Shown here piece after piece: positions 39,427 to 49,383 of a DNA stretch of 52,236 nucleotides. Numbering within the stretch: the stretch's first letter is position 1; each line of letters starts with the position of its first letter. The DNA is from Deltaproteobacteria bacterium (GTDB taxonomy: Bacteria; Myxococcota; B64-G9): positions 1 to 52,236 of the forward strand of contig JAFGRB010000106.1 of NCBI GenBank assembly GCA_016935365.1. Reading direction: 5' to 3'. A program made the translations under genes and the position numbers. Under the pieces are notes generated by a model. That model searched no databases. It worked only from the letters and a program-made list of their open reading frames with translations, and was not told the DNA's origin.

Positions 39427-40926
39427 TCACCGGCCGGGCGGGCCAGCGCGCGCCTCGATCCGATCCAGGCAGGCGCGCCTGCCCTCGGCCTTGGCGATCG
39501 AGCGGGCGCTCTGCCCGCGGTCGTCCTTCTGGTCGGGATCGGCGCCGGCCTCGAGCAGGACCTCGACGCAGGCTGGATGGTCGTTGTGGACCGCGAGCAT
39601 GAGCGCCGTGCGCCCGTCCCGGCCCGGGGCGTCGGCCCGGGCGCCGCGATCGAGCAGCAGGCGCAGCACATCGGGGTGGCCGGCGGCCGCGGGACCGGCC
39701 AGCGTGATGTCGTGACCTTTTGCATACTGGCAGCACGCGTTGTCGACCTTGGCGCCCGCGTCCAGCAGGCACTCCAGCATGCCGAGCTGCCCGGCCGCGG
39801 CCGCCTCGGACAGCGCGCTGCAGCCGTAGTCCGTGTATGCCTGCACCGGCAGACCCCGGCCGACAAGTGCGCGGGCCAGCTCGACGTCGCCGGTCTTGGC
39901 GGTGAGCATGAGGGCGTTCCAGCCGTAGGTCGCGGAGGCGTGCACGTCGGCGCCGGCCTCGATGAGCGTGCGGGCGAGCGCAGTCTGCCCCTCCTTCAGG
40001 GCGTGGAGCAAGGGGCTGTAGCCGTACTTGTCGGAGGCGTTCACCTGCGCGCCCCGCGCGAGCAAGAGGCCCACCAGCCCGGACTGGCCCTGCGCCGCGG
40101 CGAGCATCAGGCTGGTCTCGCCCTGCGCGTCGACCGCGTCCACGTCGGCTCCGCAATCCAGAAGCAGAGAGGCGATCTCTTTATCGCCCCCGTACGCAAG
40201 CGACATGAGCGCGGGCCGTCCGTCTGCGTCCCGCTGCTCGGGCGAGACGCCCATCTCGAGCAGGCGCCGCACCCGCTGCGCGTCTCGCCGCGCCACCGCG
40301 TCCAGCAGCGCGACGCCCGGCTCCGGGTAGCCTCCGGCCGGCGCCGGGCCCAGGACTTCCCGGCAGTACTCGCCATAGGCCGCCGGGACGAGCCGCGTGT
40401 GCTCGCGGGCGTGGGACAGCTCGGCAAACAGGCCTGCGGCGAGCTCGAGAATGCCGGCCTCGCGCGCCTCGTCGCAGGCTGTGACCGTCAGCTCCATGCT
40501 GGAGTGCTCGGTGGCCAGCTCGTCGTTCCAGCGGATCTCGCACCACTCGGGCAGCCCGCGGGCCTCGAGGCGGCGGGCGAAGGTCTCGATGCGCTGCCAG
40601 CTGTCGCTCAGGCCCTGGTCCAGCTCGTAGTCGAGCCCCGCGGGGCCGGCCTCGATCGTCCAGGCGAGCTCCGTCCGCATGCCGCCGCCTTCCAGGTCCC
40701 AGCGCGAGCAGGAGAACGTCCAGTTCGCCTGGCCGCTCAGCAGGCACAGGAGCTCTGCCAGGAAGGAGATGCAAGCGGGCCCGTGCTCGGAGCCGGCCAT
40801 CGGCCCGGCGGTCGAGGCCAGCAGCGCATCCCACCTGGACTGCAAGGCCGTAGAGAGCGCCCGGGGCTTGCTCGCGCGCAGGTCCAGATCGAAGAGGATG
40901 CGGTCCTGCTGCTTCTCGGTGCTCAT
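39427..40926 (-). CDS. Ankyrin-repeat protein
   Basis: 499 residues, ATG 40926 overlapping the upstream stop (ATGA). An unrecognised N-terminal domain (about 1-190) is followed by some eight ankyrin repeats, recognised from GVALLDAVARRDAQRVRRLL onward with units like GETSLMLAAAQGQSGLVGLL and GRTALMLAVHNDHPACVEVL. Ankyrin proteins in bacteria mediate protein-protein binding and are often effectors or immunity/regulatory partners. Lies between the metzincin and the zinc-ribbon genes. No signal peptide. Confidence 0.9.
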   Translation of the reverse strand: MSTEKQQDRILFDLDLRASKPRALSTALQSRWDALLASTAGPMAGSEHGPACISFLAELLCLLSGQANWTFSCSRWDLEGGGMRTELAWTIEAGPAGLDYELDQGLSDSWQRIETFARRLEARGLPEWCEIRWNDELATEHSSMELTVTACDEAREAGILELAAGLFAELSHAREHTRLVPAAYGEYCREVLGPAPAGGYPEPGVALLDAVARRDAQRVRRLLEMGVSPEQRDADGRPALMSLAYGGDKEIASLLLDCGADVDAVDAQGETSLMLAAAQGQSGLVGLLLARGAQVNASDKYGYSPLLHALKEGQTALARTLIEAGADVHASATYGWNALMLTAKTGDVELARALVGRGLPVQAYTDYGCSALSEAAAAGQLGMLECLLDAGAKVDNACCQYAKGHDITLAGPAAAGHPDVLRLLLDRGARADAPGRDGRTALMLAVHNDHPACVEVLLEAGADPDQKDDRGQSARSIAKAEGRRACLDRIEARAGPPGR

Positions 40927-41546
40927 CTCTCCACCTGCTTCTTCTTCGGCTCGTTCTCGATCGGCCTGAGCGCCTTGCGGCGGATCTCCCGCGCCAGGCG
41001 CCGCTTGATGCGCCCGATCTGCTGCTTGGAGAACCTGGCGCCGGCGTCCCGGGGCCGGCGCTTCATCAAATTGTCCGGCTTTCGCGCGTGCCCCTCGCCG
41101 AAGTAGTGCCCCAGCTCGTGGGCGGGCGTGTCGATTCCGGCCGCGTCCTGGCTCAGGATGATGTAGCGCCGGTGGCGCCAGGCCTTCTTCCGGCCCGCGT
41201 AGCGCCAGTGCACGCCCGCGATCCAGACTCCCTTGCGCTCCTTGTCGGCCAGCCGGGCCACGACGAAGAGGTGGATGGTGCCGTCGGGCTCGGCGTGGCG
41301 CGCCAGGGCGTGCCTCTCCGATACCCGGGTGATCTCCGGCCCGGGATCGTCGAAGCGCGTCACGCGCACGATTGCGAACGTGCAGCCTGCCGGCTCGAAC
41401 AGCTCGTTGGTCTTTTTCATGATCCGCTCGGTCCACTGCTCGGACGCGACGGGCGCGCCGCCGTCCACGGCCACGTGCAAGGTGATGCCCACCCGGGTCA
41501 GGCCGAGCAGGACCGCGGGCAGCATCAACAGGGTCTGGACTGTCAA
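40923..41546 (-). CDS. Metzincin-type metalloprotease, putatively exported
   Basis: 207 residues with the zinc signature HELGHYFGEGH (HExxHxxGxxH) followed by the Met-turn DNLMKRRP, the two hallmarks of metzincins. The start is uncertain; TTG 41546 with GAGAGG upstream gives a hydrophobic leader (TLLMLPAVLLGL), otherwise ATG 41525. The leader suggests export. The C-terminus is strongly basic (KRRLAREIRRKALRP). It overlaps the ankyrin gene by 4 bp. It may be a small secreted or periplasmic peptidase; the ankyrin partner could be its inhibitor or target, an inference. Confidence 0.83.
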   Translation of the reverse strand: MTVQTLLMLPAVLLGLTRVGITLHVAVDGGAPVASEQWTERIMKKTNELFEPAGCTFAIVRVTRFDDPGPEITRVSERHALARHAEPDGTIHLFVVARLADKERKGVWIAGVHWRYAGRKKAWRHRRYIILSQDAAGIDTPAHELGHYFGEGHARKPDNLMKRRPRDAGARFSKQQIGRIKRRLAREIRRKALRPIENEPKKKQVER

Positions 41547-41578
41547 GATAGGGCCCTCTCGCCGTGGTTCGCCCGACC

Positions 41579-42805
41579 TCACGCGATGCAGCCCACCGGG
41601 ACGGCGTCGGTCCGCTCGTCGAGGGGAACCGGCTCGTCGACCAGGCACAGCAGCGCGCCCTTGCCCAGCTCGGCGCGCGTGGACTCCAGGGCCCGGATCC
41701 CCGTCAGGTGCTTGCGCTGCGGAGAGGCCGTGAGCTTCACCTCGACCGGGAAGAGCAGGCCGTCCTCTGCGATGATCAGGTCGACCTCCTGCTTCTCCTT
41801 GTTCCGGTAGAACCAGACCGGCGCCTCCTGGCCGCGGTGGCGGTAGCTCTTGATGATCTCCGAGACGCAGTAGTTCTCCAGCAGCGCTCCGGCCATGGCC
41901 CCGGCCGATGCGGTCTGGGCCGAGCGCCAGCCGGCCAGGTAGCAGACCAGGCCGGTGTCGGAGAAGTAGAGCTTGGGTGTCTTGATCTGGCGCTTGCCGA
42001 TGTTCTCGAAGTAGGGCCTGAGCAGGAAGATCTGGCCCGTGGCCTCGAGCAGATGCAGCCACTCCTTGGCGGTGCTGACCGAGACGCCCGCGTCGCGACC
42101 GATGTCCGAGTAGTTGAGAAGCTGGCCGACGCGCGAGGCGGCGATGCGGATGAAGCGCTGGAAGGTCGCCAGGTTCGAGATGTTCAGCAGCGAGCGGATG
42201 TCCCGCTCGATGTAGGTCTGCACGTAGGAGCCGTAGAAGGACTGCATCGGCGGCGCGTCGGGATGGGCCAGCCGTGGAAAGCTCCCGCGGACGATGCGCT
42301 CGAACAGCGAGATCAGGTCCCAGCGGATCCCGCGGCTCGAGCGGCTGACCCGGTCGGGTCGAAACGGCCCGGGCGCAGAGGTGGCCCCCTGCTCCTCCGC
42401 CTGTGACAGCCCCAGCAGATCGACCACGGCCACGCGGCCGGCCAGGGACTCGGACACGGAGCGCATCAGCGCGAGTGGTTGGGAGCCCGTGATCCAGTAC
42501 CCGCCCATGGTCTTCGCCCGATCGACCACCGGCTTGAGCGCGGAGAGCAGGCCGGGGGCATGCTGGATCTCGTCCACGGTCAGAGGTGGGGGGTAGCTCG
42601 AAAAGAAGAGGCTCGGATCCTCGAGGGCCAGGTTGCGCGGTCCGAACTCATCCAGGGAGACCAGGGTCCGAGGCGGGGTGCCCCTGGAGCCCAGTCGCTC
42701 GCACAGGGTCGTCTTGCCGACCTGGCGAGGGCCGGTCAGCATCAGGGCTGGAAAGCTGTTCGACAGGCGCTCAATATGCGATTCTATCTGCCTTTTAATG
42801 TACAT
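41579..42805 (-). CDS. AAA_14/DUF4143-type ATPase
   Basis: 408 residues from ATG 42805. N-terminal AAA_14 P-loop ATPase: Walker A GPRQVGKTT (residues 25-33), Walker B PPPLTVDEIQ, sensor ITGSQ. The C-terminal DUF4143 part shows YGSYVQTYIERDIR, LNYSDIGRDAGVSVSTAKEWL, KLYFSDTGLVCYL and the nuclease-like VDLIIAEDG...FPVEVK pattern. Function unknown for the family, often found in mobile or conflict contexts. It is the first gene of a four-gene operon (metzincin follows 32 bp downstream), under a 31-bp palindromic operator. Upstream DNA is AT-rich compared with the surroundings. Confidence 0.93.
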   Translation of the reverse strand: MYIKRQIESHIERLSNSFPALMLTGPRQVGKTTLCERLGSRGTPPRTLVSLDEFGPRNLALEDPSLFFSSYPPPLTVDEIQHAPGLLSALKPVVDRAKTMGGYWITGSQPLALMRSVSESLAGRVAVVDLLGLSQAEEQGATSAPGPFRPDRVSRSSRGIRWDLISLFERIVRGSFPRLAHPDAPPMQSFYGSYVQTYIERDIRSLLNISNLATFQRFIRIAASRVGQLLNYSDIGRDAGVSVSTAKEWLHLLEATGQIFLLRPYFENIGKRQIKTPKLYFSDTGLVCYLAGWRSAQTASAGAMAGALLENYCVSEIIKSYRHRGQEAPVWFYRNKEKQEVDLIIAEDGLLFPVEVKLTASPQRKHLTGIRALESTRAELGKGALLCLVDEPVPLDERTDAVPVGCIA

Positions 42806-42807
42806 GC

Positions 42808-42838
42808 GACTAATTTAAGGTGGCATCTTATATTAGTC
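42808..42838 (-). promoter_or_regulatory. Inverted-repeat operator over a promoter
   Basis: On the minus strand GACTAATATAAG and CTTAAATTAGTC are arms of a 31-bp palindrome (one mismatch in 12, 7-bp centre). It overlaps a promoter with TTGACT (-35), 17 bp, TAAATT (-10), so a dimeric regulator bound here would block RNA polymerase. The transcript start falls very close to the ATPase ATG at 42805. Confidence 0.6.
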
Positions 42839-42860
42839 AAGGCGCCCGATCCTCTGGGCG

Positions 42861-43895
42861 TCAGTCGAACACGTAGCGCCTGGGCCAGTGCAGGCCCAGC
42901 TTGCGCTGGGTGGTCGGGCCGGCTGCGCCGTCGACTCCCAGGCCCTTGCGCTTCTGGAAGCGCCGGACCGCCTGCTCGAGCTCGGGCGAGAAGCTCGCGT
43001 CCGGCTCGCCTTCGAAAAAGCCATTGCGTTTCAGGGCTGACTTGAGCCGGATCACGTCGGGCGAGACGTCGCCCGCGCGCAGCACGGTCTGGCCGAAGCG
43101 GATCTTCACAGGCTGCCTGCGCTGGTTGAACAGCTCGTAGCCCTGCCGCAGGTTCTCCCAGAAGCGCAGCAGCCGCTCCTCTCCCAGCGCCTTCAGGTGG
43201 ATGTACCGGGCCGCCTCGGCCCGCATGTCGGCCGTGCCCGCGAAGCGGAACGGGAAGATGTGGATCTGGAGCCGGCCGTGTCGCGGTGCGTGGTGCCTTG
43301 CCAGGGCGAAGAGATAAAGGAAGTTCCGGTTCGAGAGCGAGATGCAGCCGTCCGTGACGCAGTTGCCGTGGGCGAAGATGGAGCCGCCGGTGTTGCGAAA
43401 GCCGGCCGCGCGGCTGCGGAGCGGATCCAGCTCGTTGGGGTAGTGGATGTAGATCTTGAAGCAGGAGCCGTCGCCGACCGCGCCCATGGAGTCGATCGCC
43501 TCCGGCTCGAGCTTGATCCACATGTACCAGTTGGAGCTCGAGTAGTGGAAGCTCGCGTAGTAGAAGCCCTCGGGGGTCTTGTGATCGCCCTGGCGCAGCT
43601 TGGGTCCGGGGTCTGCGTCCAGCGCGCAGATCGGCAGGGTCTGCAGCAGGCGCATTCGCTCCTGGCCGGTGTTGCGCGCCCAGATCTCGATCTCGCGCTC
43701 CTTCTTGAATGCGCGCAGCAGCACGGCCTGCGGGGGGTACGCGAGCCCCACCTGCCGGCACCAGGCCTCGAGCTCCGAGCCGACCAGGGTCTCGATCCGC
43801 GCGAGCACCGCCCGGGAGCCCCTGGGCTGGGCCGCCAGGGCCGGCACGGTCCACAGCGAGAGCAGCAGCAGGCCGATGCGCAGGTGGATCCTCAT
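42861..43895 (-). CDS. L,D-transpeptidase with C-terminal peptidoglycan-binding domain
   Basis: 344 residues from ATG 43895 (an in-frame ATG at 43904 directly abuts AGG, so it is less likely). Signal peptide ends VPALAAQ. The YkuD/ErfK domain is recognised from HKTPEGFYYASFH and the catalytic IFAHGNCVTDGCISL (His and Cys). The C-terminal 65 residues are a peptidoglycan-binding domain (LKSALKRNGFFEGEPDASF, RFQKRKGLGVDG). Forms 3-3 cross-links or attaches lipoprotein to peptidoglycan in the periplasm. Not obviously in an operon with neighbours. Confidence 0.92.
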   Translation of the reverse strand: MRIHLRIGLLLLSLWTVPALAAQPRGSRAVLARIETLVGSELEAWCRQVGLAYPPQAVLLRAFKKEREIEIWARNTGQERMRLLQTLPICALDADPGPKLRQGDHKTPEGFYYASFHYSSSNWYMWIKLEPEAIDSMGAVGDGSCFKIYIHYPNELDPLRSRAAGFRNTGGSIFAHGNCVTDGCISLSNRNFLYLFALARHHAPRHGRLQIHIFPFRFAGTADMRAEAARYIHLKALGEERLLRFWENLRQGYELFNQRRQPVKIRFGQTVLRAGDVSPDVIRLKSALKRNGFFEGEPDASFSPELEQAVRRFQKRKGLGVDGAAGPTTQRKLGLHWPRRYVFD

Positions 43896-44001
43896 GTCTG
43901 CCATCCTATCTCATACGGCAGCAAAAACCTGACGAGCTTTTTACACCGCCCTGACCACAACGGCTGCAAGAGTTGCGATCCTGGACGCGAAGGGAGGAGC
44001 C

Positions 44002-46326
44002 ATGCGGAGCATACCTTACCTGATCCTGGGGATCTCCTTCGTCCTCGGCGCATGCCTGTGCACCTGCCAGAAGCCCGCACCGAAGACGATCGAGCCGCAG
44101 GCCGGCGCTGCGTCGCTGGCCCACCTGGTGCGCAAGCAAGGCCGCTTTCTGAGCATCCATGCGCTTGGGGCAGAGCCGGTCGCGGATCACGATCACGTCG
44201 ACATCCTCCTGTGTGCCGAGGAGCCCAGGTCCCGGCAGAAGGTCGTCGTGACCGTGCTGCAGAACGTCGTGGTCATACAGAAGGGGGCCGAAGAGGTCAA
44301 GGTCCTGGTGCTGCCGGAGGAGGCGGAGCTGCTCATGCTCGGCCAGAAGTACGGCACGCTCCAGCTCGCGCTGCGCAACCCAGAGGACATCGGAGCCCAG
44401 GAGGTGCACACGGTCGCGCGCCTGGAGGACATTCTACTTGCCGAGCGCATCAAGGCCCTGGAGAAGAGACGGCGCGAGGGCTTCCAGCGCCTGCACACCG
44501 AGAAGCCCGCTCCCGGGACCGGCAAGCTCGCTGGCCGCATTACCCAAAGCGCGCGTGCTTTCGTGCTTCCGGTCAGCGGAGCCGAGATGGTCAAGGCGGG
44601 CGATCACGTCGATCTGTTGGCCGCGCTGGAGGACCCGAAGGTCGGCCAGCCTTTCACCGCGACGCTGGCGACCGACTTGATCGTGATGGCTGACAGAGGC
44701 CGGCAAATGGATGGCAAGCTCTGCCTGCTGGCCTTGCCGGAAGAGGCCGAGCTGCTCTTCCTGGCCAGCCAGACCGGCAGTCTGCACTGTGCGCTTCGAA
44801 ATCCGGATGACATCGGATCAGAAGAACCTCGCGCGCGTGCGACCATCGAGACCCTGCTGACCGGCGAGCGGGTCAAGGCGCTGAAGAAGAAACGCTGCGC
44901 CACATTGCAGGTCATCCGCGGAGGGCCGATCGCAGCCGCGATCTACGAAGGCCCCGCGGCGACGAACACCGAGCAGTACGCAGACCACGGCGTCAACGGC
45001 TGGGTAGACACGGCCGCAGATCGCCTTTCGACCTTCGCGGTCGACGTGGACACGGCCGCCTACACGATCGCCAGGCGCAAGCTCGAGCAGGGCGCTCTGC
45101 CCCCGCCCGAGGCGGTGCGGACCGAGGAGTTCATCAACTACTTCCGCTACGACTACCCGAGGCCGGACGGAAACGACGCGCCCTTCCACGTCGCGCTGGA
45201 GGCCGCACCCTCGCCCTTCGACTCGGGGCGCCACATCCTGCGGGTGGGCCTCAGGGGAATCGATGCCGGCGAGCAGGCGCACAAGCCGGCCCACCTGACT
45301 TTCCTGGTCGACACCTCCGGCTCGATGCAGTCGGCGGACAAGATCGGCATGGTCAAGCGCTCGCTTCGCTTTCTGGTCGATCAGCTGGAGGACGGCGACA
45401 CGGTCGCGCTGTGCACTTACGCCGGCGAGGTCCGGGAGGTGCTGCGGCCGACCGGTATGGAGCGCCGGGCCGAGATTCACTCGGCCATCGAGGAGCTGAG
45501 CGCCGGAGGCAGCACGGCCATGGCCTCGGGCCTGGCGCTGGCCTATGCGCTCGCCTACCGCAACTTTCAACCCGACGCCATCAACCGGGTTATCGTGTGC
45601 TCGGATGGCGACGCCAACGTGGGGGCGACCGAGCACGGCGACATGCTGGAGTCGATCGCCCACTTCGCGTCCGCGGGCATCACGCTCTCGACGGTCGGCT
45701 TCGGCATGGGCAACTACAAGGATCACGAGATGGAGCAGCTCGCCGACAAGGGCAACGGCAACTACAGCTACATCGACACATTCTCGCAGGCCAAGCGGGT
45801 CTTCGGCGAGCAGCTCATGGGCACGCTGCAGGTGATCGCCAAGGACGTCAAGGTCCAGGTGGAGTTCAACCCCCGCACCGTGACCCGATACCGCTTGATC
45901 GGCTACGAGAACCGGGACATCGCCGACGAGGATTTCCGCGAGGACAAGGTCGACGCGGGCGAGATCGGCGCCGGCCACATGGTCACCGCCCTGTACGAGA
46001 TCGAGAGCTCGAACCCGCGCGGGCACCTGGCGACCGTCCGGGTGCGCTGGAAGCAGCCCGAGGGCGGCCGGGCCGACGAGCGGGCCTTCGACCTCGAGCC
46101 CGATCACATGGCACAGGACTTCGAGCAGGCCTCGCCTGACTTCAAGCGCGCCGTGGCCGCAGCCGCCCTGGCCGAGAACCTGCGCAACAGCCCGTTCAAG
46201 AAGACCTGGACGCTGGAGATCGCCGGGCGTGTGGCCGCAGCCGGCGCCGGCCAGAAAGCCGATGCCGACGATCGCGAGCTGCTCGCGATGATCGGCAAGG
46301 TTCAGATACTCACCGAGAAACGATAG
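44002..46326 (+). CDS. Lipoprotein: two CpaB/RcpC-like domains fused to YfbK-like vWA protein
   Basis: 774 residues, start ATG 44002, lipobox LGAC near residue 18. Two consecutive ~125-residue regions (about 38-150 and 170-290) are like the C-terminal part of CpaB/RcpC, each ending in LPEEAELLxLxxxxGxLxxALRNPxDIG. A YfbK N-terminal region (DVDTAAYTIARRKLEQG, TEEFINYF) follows, then a vWA domain (MIDAS DTSGSMQS) and a DUF3520-like C-terminal part (ADRAFDLEPDH-like). CpaB normally acts in Flp/Tad pilus assembly; fused to a vWA lipoprotein this is unusual. Probably outer-membrane or periplasmic. Confidence 0.9.
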   Translation: MRSIPYLILGISFVLGACLCTCQKPAPKTIEPQAGAASLAHLVRKQGRFLSIHALGAEPVADHDHVDILLCAEEPRSRQKVVVTVLQNVVVIQKGAEEVKVLVLPEEAELLMLGQKYGTLQLALRNPEDIGAQEVHTVARLEDILLAERIKALEKRRREGFQRLHTEKPAPGTGKLAGRITQSARAFVLPVSGAEMVKAGDHVDLLAALEDPKVGQPFTATLATDLIVMADRGRQMDGKLCLLALPEEAELLFLASQTGSLHCALRNPDDIGSEEPRARATIETLLTGERVKALKKKRCATLQVIRGGPIAAAIYEGPAATNTEQYADHGVNGWVDTAADRLSTFAVDVDTAAYTIARRKLEQGALPPPEAVRTEEFINYFRYDYPRPDGNDAPFHVALEAAPSPFDSGRHILRVGLRGIDAGEQAHKPAHLTFLVDTSGSMQSADKIGMVKRSLRFLVDQLEDGDTVALCTYAGEVREVLRPTGMERRAEIHSAIEELSAGGSTAMASGLALAYALAYRNFQPDAINRVIVCSDGDANVGATEHGDMLESIAHFASAGITLSTVGFGMGNYKDHEMEQLADKGNGNYSYIDTFSQAKRVFGEQLMGTLQVIAKDVKVQVEFNPRTVTRYRLIGYENRDIADEDFREDKVDAGEIGAGHMVTALYEIESSNPRGHLATVRVRWKQPEGGRADERAFDLEPDHMAQDFEQASPDFKRAVAAAALAENLRNSPFKKTWTLEIAGRVAAAGAGQKADADDRELLAMIGKVQILTEKR

Positions 46327-46345
46327 GCGAACGCGCGGCTGTCAG

Positions 46346-46840
46346 CTACCTCGAGAAGTGACGGAACATGGGCATCTCGACGCTGGGGTACTCATTGCCC
46401 GTCGTCGGATAGGGCAGAGAGTCGTCCAGGACGAGATTGGCGTGATCGTTGTCGTTCCAGACGAAGACCGATGCGTAATATGCATCTCCAACGGTGAACA
46501 TGGGCAGATCGGTCTCCTCGACCACCAGGTCAAAGTCGTTTGTCCATTTTCCGTCCGTGAGCTGGTGGCTCTTGATCAGGGAGTAGGAGAAGGACACGCG
46601 ATCCATGTCGGGATCCCCCGCCCAGACAGAGTAGCTCACCGTGATGTCGCTGACATACATCAAGTCACCGGTCGTATCTCCGTTCTCCGCATAGGCGTTC
46701 GCCCAAGACCCGGTGATGTCGACGTCCACCCCATCCTCGTTCTTGACGATGTGGCTCTGCGAGTCGCTGCCGCAGGACGAGCACAAGCCGGCGGCGAGCA
46801 ACATGGCTGCAATGGCTGCCGGAGTCCATCTGCTGTACAT
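46346..46840 (-). CDS. Small lipoprotein, 164 aa
   Basis: ATG 46840, GGGAGAAG ribosome site. Lipobox GLCSSC. The mature domain is beta-rich with ITGSWANAYAENGD and TNDFDLVVEETDLPMF, resembling a lipocalin/YtkA-like single domain. No family assigned. Composition is less GC-rich than neighbours. Convergent with the vWA fusion gene; 23 bp upstream is the thiolase stop, so it could be co-transcribed with the thiolases. Confidence 0.75.
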   Translation of the reverse strand: MYSRWTPAAIAAMLLAAGLCSSCGSDSQSHIVKNEDGVDVDITGSWANAYAENGDTTGDLMYVSDITVSYSVWAGDPDMDRVSFSYSLIKSHQLTDGKWTNDFDLVVEETDLPMFTVGDAYYASVFVWNDNDHANLVLDDSLPYPTTGNEYPSVEMPMFRHFSR

Positions 46841-46862
46841 GGCTTCTCCCGTTGTCTCGCGG

Positions 46863-48047
46863 TTAGACCGCTCGGTCGACGATCATGGCGCAGCCCTGCC
46901 CGCCGCCGATGCACAGGGTGGCCAGGCCGCGCCTGGCGTCCCGCTTGGCCATCTCGGAAAGCAGCGTGACCAGGATCCGGGCGCCCGAGGCGCCGATGGG
47001 GTGACCCAGGGCGATGGCGCCGCCGTTGACGTTGGTGATCTCGGTGTCCAGCTCGAGATCGCGGATCACGGCCAGGCTCTGGGAGGCGAAGGCCTCGTTG
47101 GCCTCGACCAGGTCCATGTCCCGGATGCCCATCTTCGCCTTGGCCAGGGCCTTGCGGCTCGCGGGGATCGGGCCGAGGCCCATGTAGGCCGGATCCACGC
47201 CGGCCGAGCCGTAGGAGACGATCTTGGCCAGCGGCGTGGCGCCGAGCTTGTCGGCGGCCTCGCGGCTCGCCACCACGACCGCCGCGGCCCCGTCGTTGAT
47301 GCCCGAGGCGTTGCCCGCGGTCACCGTGCCGTCCTTCTTGAAGGCCGGCTTGAGCTTGGCCATCTTCTCCAGGCTCGTCTCCCGGGGGTGCTCGTCCGTG
47401 TCGAACAGGACAGGATCGCCCTTGCGCTGCGGGATGGGCACCCCGACGATCTCGTCCTTGAAGCGTCCGGAGCGGATGGCCTCCTTGGCGCGCTGCTGGC
47501 TGGTGAAGCCGAAGCGATCCTGCGCCTCGCGGCTCAGCTCGTACCTGGCGGCGATGTTCTCGGCCGTGATACCCATGTGGTAGTCGTTGAAGATCTCCCA
47601 CAGGCCGTCGTGGATCATGATATCGACGAGGTCGCTCTTGCCCATGCGGGCGCCCCAGCGCGCAGCCGGCACGGCGAAGGGCGCGGCGCTCATGTTCTCG
47701 GTTCCGCCGGCGAGCACGATCTCGGCGTCACCGCAGCGGATGGCCTGCGCGGCCAGCACGATCGCCTTCATGCCCGAGGCGCAGACCTTGTTGACGGTCA
47801 TCGAGGGCACTTCCTGGGGGATCTCGCTGTGGATCGCGATCTGACGGGCCACGTTCTGGCCCTGGCCGGACTGGAGCACGCAGCCGAAGACCACCTCCTC
47901 GATCGAGTCGGGCTTGACGGATGCGCGGGCCATGGCCTCGCGGGCGACGATCTTGCCGAGCTCGATCGCGGGTACAGGAGTGAGCGAGCCGCCGAAAGTG
48001 CCGATGGCGGTTCGGACGGCGGACAGGATGACGACGTCGGTCGACAT
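46863..48047 (-). CDS. Acetyl-CoA acetyltransferase (thiolase)
   Basis: 394-residue thiolase, ATG 48047. Catalytic Cys in [10 protein letters not shown], His in [14 protein letters not shown], second Cys in CIGGGQGCA, plus NEAFASQS. It makes or cleaves acetoacetyl-CoA or longer 3-ketoacyl-CoA. A closely similar thiolase follows upstream in the same direction (22 bp apart), so both may serve beta-oxidation or polyester/polyketide supply. Which chain length it prefers is not evident. Confidence 0.95.
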   Translation of the reverse strand: MSTDVVILSAVRTAIGTFGGSLTPVPAIELGKIVAREAMARASVKPDSIEEVVFGCVLQSGQGQNVARQIAIHSEIPQEVPSMTVNKVCASGMKAIVLAAQAIRCGDAEIVLAGGTENMSAAPFAVPAARWGARMGKSDLVDIMIHDGLWEIFNDYHMGITAENIAARYELSREAQDRFGFTSQQRAKEAIRSGRFKDEIVGVPIPQRKGDPVLFDTDEHPRETSLEKMAKLKPAFKKDGTVTAGNASGINDGAAAVVVASREAADKLGATPLAKIVSYGSAGVDPAYMGLGPIPASRKALAKAKMGIRDMDLVEANEAFASQSLAVIRDLELDTEITNVNGGAIALGHPIGASGARILVTLLSEMAKRDARRGLATLCIGGGQGCAMIVDRAV

Positions 48048-48069
48048 GGTATGGCTCCTCGCGAAGGGT

Positions 48070-49248
<1,179 letters not shown>

Positions 49249-49383
49249 CTTCCTGGCCTCCTTTTTCAAGCCGCCAGAACATAGCATCCGCGCTGGCCGG
49301 CCAACAAGGCTTTCGAGTCAGCCTTTCGAGTCGGCGGGCCTTTTCCCTTGCCCGGCCGGGCGCGGTCATCCATGATCGCCTGC

